Shown here one piece after another: positions 16,725 through 24,394 of a DNA stretch of 64,000 bases (its first letter is position 1; each line of letters begins with the position of its first letter). The notes beneath the pieces were generated by a model. That model had not been told where the DNA came from, made no database searches, and was given only the letters and a program-made list of their open reading frames with translations. The position numbers were made by a program, and so were the translations under genes. The DNA is from Patiriisocius_A hiemis. Lineage in GTDB: Bacteria; Bacteroidota; Bacteroidia; Flavobacteriales; Flavobacteriaceae. The DNA lies in contig NZ_JAVRHZ010000008.1 in NCBI RefSeq assembly GCF_031846325.1, positions 108,565-172,564 on the forward strand, given 5' to 3'.

Positions 16725-17945
16725 ATGAGAAAAATTTACAGAAATTATATAGACAATTTTTCTGGACTCTCTAGAGAAATCTGGTTGCTCTCCCTTGTCA
16801 CTTTTATAAATAGAGCGGGTGCCATGGTACTTCCCTTTTTGTCACTTTACCTAGTGAGTGAGAAAGGATTTACTAAACCAGAAGTTGGCATAATAATGAC
16901 TTGTTATGGAGTAGGGTCTATTTTTGGAACCATAATTGGCGGAAAGTTAACTGATGGAATTGGTTACCATAAAACTATAGTATTAAGTTTATTATTGGGT
17001 GGGCTTGGCTTTATAGGACTTCAGTTTCTAGATACATTTTACCTTATATGTGTAGGTATGTTTCTTCTTATTTTACTTGCAGACGCCTATCGCCCAGCTG
17101 TTTTTGTAGCCGCAGAAGCATACAGTAAACCAGGTAATGTAACAAGGGCAATTGCACTAATTAGACTAGCTATAAATCTGGGTTTTTCAATAGGCCCTGT
17201 AATTGGAGGTATTATTATTACTCGTATTAATTATGCTTCTTTGTTTTGGATAGACGGAGTTACCTGTGCATTAGCTTCATTACTACTCTTTATTGTTTTA
17301 AAACCAAAAAAAGTAGTACTTAAAGAAAAAATAATTATAAAAAAAGAAGGTAAATCACCCTACAAAAACCCATTGTATATATTACTTTTTTTGATCATGG
17401 TATTAAGTAGTATAACCTTTGTTCAATACTTTTCTGTAGTGCCTTTATTTTACAAAGATGTTTACCTACTTTCTGAAGACCTCATCGGGTTGCTCTTATT
17501 TATAAATGGTGCTATCATTGTGATTTTTGAAATGCCACTTGTGGGTTGGCTTGAGCGTATCAAAATTTCAAAAACTATGGCATTACTATGGGGAAATGCA
17601 TTTTTGGCAGCTAGTTTTTTAATTTTAAACTTTTCATCATGGATTGGAGTGTTAATAATTGGTATGGTATTAATGACCATAGGAGAAATGATTGCTTCTC
17701 CCTTTTCTAGTGCTCTTGCATTATCAATGGCTCCAAAAGGAAGAAAAGGTAGTTATATGGGGCTTTTTAGTATGAGTTTTTCAATCTCACATTTAGTGGG
17801 GCATAATGCAGGGATGAATCTTTCAGACGTTTATGGCTATGCTTTTAATTGGTATGTAATGTTTGCTGTATTAATAGTGGTTTGTTTACTTTCGTTATGG
17901 CTTTACGGAATTCTAAAAAAGTCATCAGAATATGTAGAATATTAA
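16725..17945 (+). CDS. MFS transporter
   Basis: 406 residues with about 12 transmembrane helices. The MFS loop 2-3 motif is visible as GGKLTDGIGYHKT (about 85-97), and the helix 4 and 5 region reads DAYRPAVFVAAEAY and LGFSIGPVIGG. This resembles the drug:H+ antiporter (DHA1-like) branch, but substrate cannot be inferred. The next gene starts 10 nt later on the same strand. Confidence 0.86.
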   Translation: MRKIYRNYIDNFSGLSREIWLLSLVTFINRAGAMVLPFLSLYLVSEKGFTKPEVGIIMTCYGVGSIFGTIIGGKLTDGIGYHKTIVLSLLLGGLGFIGLQFLDTFYLICVGMFLLILLADAYRPAVFVAAEAYSKPGNVTRAIALIRLAINLGFSIGPVIGGIIITRINYASLFWIDGVTCALASLLLFIVLKPKKVVLKEKIIIKKEGKSPYKNPLYILLFLIMVLSSITFVQYFSVVPLFYKDVYLLSEDLIGLLLFINGAIIVIFEMPLVGWLERIKISKTMALLWGNAFLAASFLILNFSSWIGVLIIGMVLMTIGEMIASPFSSALALSMAPKGRKGSYMGLFSMSFSISHLVGHNAGMNLSDVYGYAFNWYVMFAVLIVVCLLSLWLYGILKKSSEYVEY

Positions 17946-17955
17946 AGCAATCACA

Positions 17956-18735
17956 ATGAAAAGTATCATACTATTATTTATTTCCTTCGGAATAATTTCC
18001 TGTGGGAACCCTTCAGAAAAGAAACCAATAGAACGCTCTAATGAAACTCCTTATAAACAAGGGCAAACAGGAGCGGTCACCATACCTATTGAAAAACCAA
18101 TACTAGATAGTACACGATATAATGTTGCTTTTTTAATTATGGATGGTGTGTATAATACTGAGCTTACTGCTCCTTTTGATATTTTTCAGCATACCATATT
18201 TAGAGAGGGTATTAAAGCTATGAATGTATTTACTGTAGCAAACACACATGAACCTATTACTTCTTTTGAAGGAATGAGAATACTTCCAGATTTTAATTAT
18301 CTAGAAGATGCGTTACCTACCATAGATATTTTAGTAGTTCCAAGTGCAGAACACCATCTAGACACAGATCTCGAAGACCAAAAGATGCTTGATTTTGTAA
18401 AAAAAGTAGATAAAAAGGCAAAGTTTATAACCTCCCATTGCGATGGAGCATTTGTACTTGCAAAGGCTGGACTCTTATACAATTCTGTTTCTACTACCTT
18501 TCCAAGTGATATTGACGCTATGCGAACTATGTTTCCAGAATTGGATATTAGAAAAGAAGTGCTTTTTGTGCATGATGGGAAATATATAACCTCTGCAGGA
18601 GGTGCCAAAAGCTTTGAAGCTGCACTATACCTATGTGAATACCTTTATGGAAAAGATATTGCACAATCCTTAGCAGGAGGGCTTGTTATAGATTGGAAGC
18701 TGGAAGATGTTCCTCATTTAATTGTAAAAAACTAA
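17956..18735 (+). CDS. DJ-1/PfpI-family lipoprotein (class I glutamine-amidotransferase-like)
   Basis: 259 residues: lipobox (GIISC, Cys about 16), a linker of about 35 residues, then a DJ-1/PfpI domain with the nucleophile elbow TSHCDGAFVLAKAG. The cysteine is preceded by His, as in the AraC-linked and isonitrile-hydratase-like subgroup. An exported, lipid-anchored DJ-1 domain is unusual compared with the common cytoplasmic forms. It follows the MFS gene by 10 nt, and its stop overlaps that of the convergent Lrp gene by 4 nt. Confidence 0.82.
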   Translation: MKSIILLFISFGIISCGNPSEKKPIERSNETPYKQGQTGAVTIPIEKPILDSTRYNVAFLIMDGVYNTELTAPFDIFQHTIFREGIKAMNVFTVANTHEPITSFEGMRILPDFNYLEDALPTIDILVVPSAEHHLDTDLEDQKMLDFVKKVDKKAKFITSHCDGAFVLAKAGLLYNSVSTTFPSDIDAMRTMFPELDIRKEVLFVHDGKYITSAGGAKSFEAALYLCEYLYGKDIAQSLAGGLVIDWKLEDVPHLIVKN

Positions 18736-19172
18736 CTAGCCGGTACTACCTCATTATTTGCAATAACGTGCGACAATACAATTTGAGTTTTGGTTTCTCC
18801 AAAAACTATAAGTTGATCTATAAACTCTTCTAAGTGTTTTTGGTTCTTTAAAACTACTTCCATCACAATGTTTTCATTTCCAGTAATACGATAGCAATTT
18901 AAAACTTCATTGTAGGTTTTTACTGTAGATAAAAAAGGTTTCAATTTTCCCATAAAAGCACGCAAAGTTATAATTGCTTTTAGTTGATATCCCACATCAA
19001 AAGGAGAAACAATAGTTTTGTACCCGTTTATTAAACCTACATCCTCCATTTTCTTTATGCGTTCCCCAACAGCAGGAGAACTCATCCCTATTCTACGCCC
19101 TATCTCTGAGTTGGACATACGAGCATTTTCTTGTAGGCACTTTAAAATTTTTTTATTTAAGTTATCTAACAT
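18732..19172 (-). CDS. Lrp/AsnC-family transcriptional regulator
   Basis: 146 residues: an N-terminal winged helix-turn-helix (about 1-60; LNKKILKCLQENARMSNSEI, then GMSSPAVGERIKKMEDVGLI) and a C-terminal RAM effector-binding domain (about 65-140). Lrp proteins sense amino acids. The MFS/DJ-1 pair converging on it or the AGCS amino-acid symporter nearby are possible targets by proximity only. Confidence 0.91.
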   Translation of the reverse strand: MLDNLNKKILKCLQENARMSNSEIGRRIGMSSPAVGERIKKMEDVGLINGYKTIVSPFDVGYQLKAIITLRAFMGKLKPFLSTVKTYNEVLNCYRITGNENIVMEVVLKNQKHLEEFIDQLIVFGETKTQIVLSHVIANNEVVPAS

Positions 19173-19266
19173 ACTAATTATAAGATTTATTCAAAATTAA
19201 GATAAATTTTAAAGCAAATACCCATTTTTACCTAAATACTTATTGCATGATAGGATGTTTACTTAT

Positions 19267-19274
19267 TAAATTTG
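19267..19274 (+). promoter_or_regulatory. -7 element of the small helical protein gene
   Basis: TAAATTTG, a perfect TAnnTTTG, lies 31 bp before the ATG at 19306. The in-frame GTG at 19276 would sit upstream of the predicted transcript start (about 19278), which favours the ATG. Confidence 0.55.
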
Positions 19275-19305
19275 AGTGAAAAAGAAAAAGAAAAATTTAA
19301 CTGTA

Positions 19306-19701
19306 ATGTTACCTACAACCCCACATCAGTTACCGCAATCCCCTATTTACCAAAAAGCTATGGAGATATTTAATCTTTCTAGAAGTATCTCTACATATTT
19401 AATTGACGATTTAGCACCTTTAAATGAGGAAGGAGCTGAAAATTCACATATCTACTTTACAGGAGATATCGTTCAGCAATCTGTATCCTTAGTCCCAGAA
19501 ATTTTAAAAGCTGAAAGCCAGACCTTTTCTGAAGAAAAATACAAGTATGCAGCTTCGGTTTCTAGATTAACTAATAGTTTGTATAAAAACTGTGAACGGT
19601 TAGAAACCTCTAACAGTAATGGCAAAGAGTTTATTTCAATTTTAAGACACGAGCTTAAAAAATTTAGAAAACTACAACGTAACTGGATGTTAACGTTGTA
19701 G
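19306..19701 (+). CDS. small all-helical protein, function unknown
   Basis: 131 residues predicted to be mostly alpha-helical, with amphipathic segments (SPIYQKAMEIFNLSRSIS; SRLTNSLYKNCERLE; ILRHELKKFRKLQRNWML). The pattern resembles four-helix-bundle proteins of the 23S-rRNA intervening-sequence/S23 type, but no defining motif is seen, so this is a suggestion. An upstream GTG start (19276) would add a Lys-rich tail. The 3' end overlaps the convergent symporter gene by 12 nt. Confidence 0.6.
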   Translation: MLPTTPHQLPQSPIYQKAMEIFNLSRSISTYLIDDLAPLNEEGAENSHIYFTGDIVQQSVSLVPEILKAESQTFSEEKYKYAASVSRLTNSLYKNCERLETSNSNGKEFISILRHELKKFRKLQRNWMLTL

Positions 19702-21237
19702 TTTGTAATCTTTAATTAAGTTTCTATATCTTTTTAATTCCTCAAGCACTTTAGGTGCTAATATGGCAAGTCCTATCATATTAGGAACCATCATCGCAAA
19801 TATCATAGCATCACTAAACACGGTTACGGCACCTAATGTCGCAGCACCACCAATTACAGTAAAGCAACAAAATAGTATTTTGTATATATATTCTGTTTTA
19901 CGACTTCTACCAAAAAGAAAACTCCAAGCTTGATAGCCATAATAAGACCAAGAAATCATAGAAGAAAATGCAAATAAAATAACCGCTACTGTTAGCACAT
20001 AAGGAAACCAAGAGATTCCACTTTCTAAGGCTGAAGCTGTTAACAAAACCCCTTCTTCATCACTTAAAATAGTTCCTGGCACAATTTGCCCTGTGATAAT
20101 TAATACTAAAGCAGTAAGCGTACAAACTATTACAGTATCAATAAAGGGTTCTAACAATGCAACCAACCCTTCACTTGCTGGGTATTTTGTTTTAACAGCA
20201 CTATGAGCAATAGAAGCACTCCCTACTCCCGCTTCATTACTAAAAGCTGCTCTTTTAAAACCTTGAATTAACACACCAACAAAGCCTCCAATAACACCCT
20301 CTGGATGAAATGCTCCATCCCAGATAGACTTAAATGCTCCAGGAATTGCTTCAAAGTTTAATCCCAAAACAACAAATACAGCCAACATATAGATTACTAC
20401 CATAAAAGGGACAATCTTGTCAGTTACATTTGCTATTTTTTTTATTCCACCAATGATAACAATCCCTACTAGAATTGCCATGATTAAACCAAAAAGCCAA
20501 CCATTTCCTGCAATAAAGCTATTCTCTGCCCCAGTAACATGTTCAAATAATTTATAGGCTTGGTTTATTTGAAACATGTTTCCGCCTCCAAAAGAACCAC
20601 CAATACACATGATAGCAAAAATGATTGCTAGTAATTTACCAAGGCGTTTAAAGCCTTTCTCTTTTAATCCTTTTTTAAGATAGTACATAGGACCTCCAAA
20701 CACCTTACCCGTATCATTTACTTCACGGTACTTTACCCCTAGCGTACATTCTACAAATTTAGAAGACATACCTAATAAGCCTATTAAGACCATCCAAAGT
20801 GTTGCACCTGGTCCTCCAATTCCCAATGCAATAGCTACACCTGCAATATTACCTAGTCCAACAGTTGCAGAAATTGCAGCTGTTAGTGCCTGAAAGTGTG
20901 TAACCTCCCCTTCACCTTCTACTCTTATAGTATCTGGATTATCACCGTCTACTTTAGATACAGTATTTGAAACTGTTACTTGATGCTCCTCTTCAAATTC
21001 ATCATATGTACCCCTAACTACACGTATAGCAGTAAAAAAGTCTGTAAAATTGATAAACTTAAAATAAATAGTAAAATAAGCAGCACCTAAAATAAGTACT
21101 ATTAATACCCATGGGATACCAACGTCATTTGTTATTGGTATTTGAGCAAATACTGCATCTACAAACCAGCTGGTTGCGTTACTAAAATGTTGATTAATAC
21201 GTTCGTCTAATGATTGATTGAGTAATGATAAAAACAT
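19690..21237 (-). CDS. alanine/glycine:cation (Na+) symporter, AGCS family
   Basis: 515 residues with about 10-11 membrane helices. Family motifs are clear: ALTAAISATVGLGNIAGVAI, GGPGATLWM, GGPMYYLKKGL, KRAAFSNEAGVGSASIAHSA and SWSYYGYQAW. It imports alanine or glycine with sodium. The frame extends to a TTG at 21258, but the ATG at 21237 is chosen. The stop overlaps the convergent gene by 12 nt. Confidence 0.93.
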   Translation of the reverse strand: MFLSLLNQSLDERINQHFSNATSWFVDAVFAQIPITNDVGIPWVLIVLILGAAYFTIYFKFINFTDFFTAIRVVRGTYDEFEEEHQVTVSNTVSKVDGDNPDTIRVEGEGEVTHFQALTAAISATVGLGNIAGVAIALGIGGPGATLWMVLIGLLGMSSKFVECTLGVKYREVNDTGKVFGGPMYYLKKGLKEKGFKRLGKLLAIIFAIMCIGGSFGGGNMFQINQAYKLFEHVTGAENSFIAGNGWLFGLIMAILVGIVIIGGIKKIANVTDKIVPFMVVIYMLAVFVVLGLNFEAIPGAFKSIWDGAFHPEGVIGGFVGVLIQGFKRAAFSNEAGVGSASIAHSAVKTKYPASEGLVALLEPFIDTVIVCTLTALVLIITGQIVPGTILSDEEGVLLTASALESGISWFPYVLTVAVILFAFSSMISWSYYGYQAWSFLFGRSRKTEYIYKILFCCFTVIGGAATLGAVTVFSDAMIFAMMVPNMIGLAILAPKVLEELKRYRNLIKDYKLQR

Positions 21238-21331
21238 GCTATTTGATTTGAATAGCAATATTTTACAAAAGACTTAAAACCGAAAGGTTACGCACTACTT
21301 AAAATTTATATGGTTATGGTTAACCATATGC

Positions 21332-22450
21332 TTATTTAGATTGTTTGAAAGTAGTGTAGGCAATAAAATTATTTTTTGTAGCAAACTCAATTAGTTGTTC
21401 TTTCCCACTAGCTCCTCTAATATTAAGCATCTGTTTAATTTGGTGAATATGGGTTTGAAAACCATCTAAACTTATGTGCATTGCTTCGGCAATTTCTGGG
21501 TATGATTTTGCCTTGCCAAAATAAGCTAAGTTTCCTAAAACTTCTTTTTGTCTTTCTGAAAACTCAATCCTAGAAGTTTCTTTTAGTGAAGTTAATTCGC
21601 TTTTCATTGTCTTAATGGTATCTAAATGACTTTCGTTTGCAACTTCTAACTTCTCAATTTTTTGTTTAAGCAGGGTATTTTCAGAATCCAATTGCGTTGC
21701 AATAGATTGTTGTTGTTCCTTTTCTGAAAGAAATTTCCAACTGTAAAGAAGTATAGAAAACAATAAGATAAATAGAACTTTAAACGATATTGAGGTAATA
21801 CTTCCAGCCACAGACCAAAATTCTTGATCAATTACTTGTATTAGTTTATCCTGCGGAATAATACGATGTGTTACTGCAACAATAATTAGCACAAAAAGTG
21901 CAAATGTGGGTAAGTACATAAACTTCATCTTTCTTGAAGCAAATGCCTTATTAAGTTCTAATAAAAGAGAAATAGCAACCAGTACCGAAATAGGAATATC
22001 GATGAGCCAAATAAAGTTATTGCTAATTTCTTGATTACTGTAAGAGGTTGTTATAAAAACAAATGCTATCATACCCAAGACACCAGAATACAAGCTTATA
22101 AACTCGCGAGTACTAAAGCGCTCTACCAATTGGACAACGGTTCCTCTTCTTTTTTGATGTTCTATTGAAGGAAGCGATAATAAAATAAATAATGAATTTG
22201 CTAAGGAGATTACCACTCCTATATAAATAATAAGTCTACTTGTGGGTGTAAAATCTAGAAAAAGACGTAAAAAAAGGTTAAGTAGCGCCCCTAATCCCCA
22301 AACAAAAATTGCCAATCCAAACCATTTTATACCTTGGGTGTTTTTCGCAATCGTGCCCCTAGCTATCTCTTTAGCAAATATACGTTGGATTACAATAGCA
22401 GTAATTAAACAAACTATGGCGGTAACTGTATATTCTATGGTAGCGAGCAT
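21332..22450 (-). CDS. membrane-anchored LuxR-type transcriptional regulator
   Basis: 372 residues: six or seven hydrophobic helices in the first ~240 residues, a coiled coil (about 243-285; QLDSENTLLKQKIEKLEVAN), then a LuxR-type helix-turn-helix (about 295-360; FSERQKEVLGNLAYFGKAKS, YPEIAEAMHISLDGFQTHIH). The helix-turn-helix tethered to a membrane domain suggests direct signal-to-DNA control. Its ATG lies immediately after the stop codon of the retron reverse transcriptase (22451-22453), with no gap, so translation may be coupled. Whether it belongs to the retron or is a core gene next to the insertion is open. Confidence 0.83.
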   Translation of the reverse strand: MLATIEYTVTAIVCLITAIVIQRIFAKEIARGTIAKNTQGIKWFGLAIFVWGLGALLNLFLRLFLDFTPTSRLIIYIGVVISLANSLFILLSLPSIEHQKRRGTVVQLVERFSTREFISLYSGVLGMIAFVFITTSYSNQEISNNFIWLIDIPISVLVAISLLLELNKAFASRKMKFMYLPTFALFVLIIVAVTHRIIPQDKLIQVIDQEFWSVAGSITSISFKVLFILLFSILLYSWKFLSEKEQQQSIATQLDSENTLLKQKIEKLEVANESHLDTIKTMKSELTSLKETSRIEFSERQKEVLGNLAYFGKAKSYPEIAEAMHISLDGFQTHIHQIKQMLNIRGASGKEQLIEFATKNNFIAYTTFKQSK

Positions 22451-24163
22451 CTATTTATTAACTAATTGATGATACTTAATTATATCTTGGATTAAGCTGA
22501 ATATTAATTTAAAATTTGAATAATTTATATTTTTAAATTCATCTGTGGTATTATATATATTTAATGCAAAATCTTTCTTTGTTAAAGCTAAACTATCATT
22601 GTCATCATTTTTCACCATAGAATCTATAATGAATTCCTTTTTTTGCAATTTTTTTAATGAAGCAAAGCATCTGATTTTATCATCTTGTATAAACTTACCA
22701 TTTTGACTATCAAATTCATCACTTAAATACAATCTTCTACCAAATTCATCCTTTTTAAGTAAATCCTTATCATAATAAAAATGCTCAATACAATTTAGGT
22801 TTGTGCTTCTATGAAATGGTTTAGGTAAAGAAAATGTATAAACTGTGTTATTAAAGATGTTGTATCTTTTTTGTCTTTTAGAACCAAATTCTCCAATTTT
22901 TTGTAAATTATCTGAGTCAAAAATAGCTATAACTGGCTTTTTTGATTTTGAAACCAAAATACCTTCCAAAATATTAACAAGTTTTAGATCACCAACAGCA
23001 TAATTTGGATCGTATTCTACAAACTTTATCATATTACTAAGGCTATTTAAACCTATGTCAATTTTCGAAAGTTCTAACAAAGAAGCTTTTAAATGCATCC
23101 AATCAGTATTTCCTTCTGTATATACTAATATTTTCTCACCTTGATGTAATAATATATTTTTTAAAACAGAATTTGAAGAAAGTTTATTATATTTCTTGAC
23201 TAGACTTCTAAAAAGCAAGTCATCATGACCTCTTATATCTTTTATAAAAAAAAGATATCCTTCAACAATTCTTATAAATAAACTATAGTCTTTTTTTAAT
23301 TTATGTTTTTTAGAATATTTAGTAAAGTGTTCCTCTGCAGCATTATTTAAGCCAAATTTTTCCCAAGCGTACAACATCGCTCTTACCCTTTTCAAAATTT
23401 TTCGCTTAACATTTACTTTTCTATTAACTGTCAAACCAGTTACATATTGATGTTCATAATGGGAGCGAATAGAAGTCTTTTCTTTATTAACTGTAAACCC
23501 ATTATTATTAATTATTCTAATTAAACTATCACTTAAATAAACTTCATTATTACTTAATTCTGCCACATTAGATGGAAACTTCTTCAGGTTAGTAGATAAT
23601 GTAATATCATCGGCATATCTAGTATAATAACATTGGTTTTTCTTAGAAAAAACAACTAATTCCTTATCTAAACTTCTGCAAATAATATTAGAAATAACAG
23701 GGGAAACAGGACTCCCTTGTGGTAGTTTGTTATTGTGACAACATAATTGAGCTAAAATTGTTGCAATTTCTTCATTAAAAAAAAAAGGATAATTTAAAAA
23801 AACACCTCTGACTCTTCCAAAGTTAATCGTTGAAAAAAAATCGGCTAAGTCCATATTTAAAACAAACTTCTTCTTAATATGCTTCTTTGCGTTTGTTTTG
23901 ATACCTCTTTTCTTTATAAAACTATGTACTTGTTTTTTTGGCCTATAGTGTTTATTTAATTCTAAAGAAATTTGCTTTTGAATGTTTTTTAAGGAAGGAA
24001 TTGGAGAGGAAATTTCTCTTTGTCTCCCATTTTTCTTATTTATTGTAAAGGAATTATATCTAAGATCAGTCTTATATGCGTTATAAAGTAACTTCTTCTT
24101 ACTAATTCCAAGATAAATGGCTAGTTCTTGTTTTGTAGATATTTGAAGAAAATCTTTTGCCAT
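22451..24163 (-). CDS. retron reverse transcriptase with fused C-terminal TOPRIM-like domain (Ec67-like)
   Basis: 570 residues. Retron hallmarks are all present: NAKKH (91-95, region X), catalytic Asp105 in NMDLADFF, LPQGSPVSP (147-155), YADD (183-186) and VTG (241-243, region Y). Residues from about 340 form a TOPRIM-like fold: Glu350 in VYTEGNTDW and DSD at 416-418, preceded by the hydrophobic strand VIAIF. The last ~150 residues are unassigned. RT-TOPRIM fusions of the Ec67 kind are known anti-phage retrons in which the fused domain is the toxic effector. The candidate msr-msd RNA lies directly upstream (24175-24366). The gene is very A/T- and Lys/Asn-rich, consistent with horizontal gain. 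Confidence 0.94.
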   Translation of the reverse strand: MAKDFLQISTKQELAIYLGISKKKLLYNAYKTDLRYNSFTINKKNGRQREISSPIPSLKNIQKQISLELNKHYRPKKQVHSFIKKRGIKTNAKKHIKKKFVLNMDLADFFSTINFGRVRGVFLNYPFFFNEEIATILAQLCCHNNKLPQGSPVSPVISNIICRSLDKELVVFSKKNQCYYTRYADDITLSTNLKKFPSNVAELSNNEVYLSDSLIRIINNNGFTVNKEKTSIRSHYEHQYVTGLTVNRKVNVKRKILKRVRAMLYAWEKFGLNNAAEEHFTKYSKKHKLKKDYSLFIRIVEGYLFFIKDIRGHDDLLFRSLVKKYNKLSSNSVLKNILLHQGEKILVYTEGNTDWMHLKASLLELSKIDIGLNSLSNMIKFVEYDPNYAVGDLKLVNILEGILVSKSKKPVIAIFDSDNLQKIGEFGSKRQKRYNIFNNTVYTFSLPKPFHRSTNLNCIEHFYYDKDLLKKDEFGRRLYLSDEFDSQNGKFIQDDKIRCFASLKKLQKKEFIIDSMVKNDDNDSLALTKKDFALNIYNTTDEFKNINYSNFKLIFSLIQDIIKYHQLVNK

Positions 24164-24174
24164 TTTTTTATAAA

Positions 24175-24366
24175 AGTGCCCATAGTAATTCTACCTTAGC
24201 TATTAACAATAGAATAAAAATAATAATTGATATTTTAAATTTCTTATTATTTATAAAAGTCATTATTAGTTATATAGTTATATACTTCTATAAGTTATTT
24301 TATATTAGTATACCACTCCGAAACTGCTGCAGGATCGCAAGCAAAATCAATAAGACTATGAGCACT
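24175..24366 (-). ncRNA. candidate retron msr-msd noncoding RNA
   Basis: Reading the minus strand, a1 (24366 to 24355, AGTGCTCATAGT) pairs over 12 nt, including one G-U, with a2 (24186 to 24175, ACTATGGGCACT), which ends 11 nt before the RT start codon. The G at 24356 at the end of a1 is the candidate branching guanosine. Between them are a small hairpin (24343-24325), an AT hairpin near 24286-24270 and a long msd-like hairpin: outer arms 24269-24260 with 24209-24200 (9 of 10 pairs, two G-U) and inner arms 24252-24244 with 24226-24218 (9 bp). Length (about 192 nt), order and location match known retrons. Confidence 0.8.
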
Positions 24367-24394
24367 ATAAATTCTTTATAAAAATATAAAAAAA

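Noticed and set aside
19219..19240. A fifth TACCC site upstream of the small helical gene
   Set aside because: TACCC is followed by TTTTTACC in direct orientation, with no GGGTA arm; it does not match the palindrome and was not included in the regulon.
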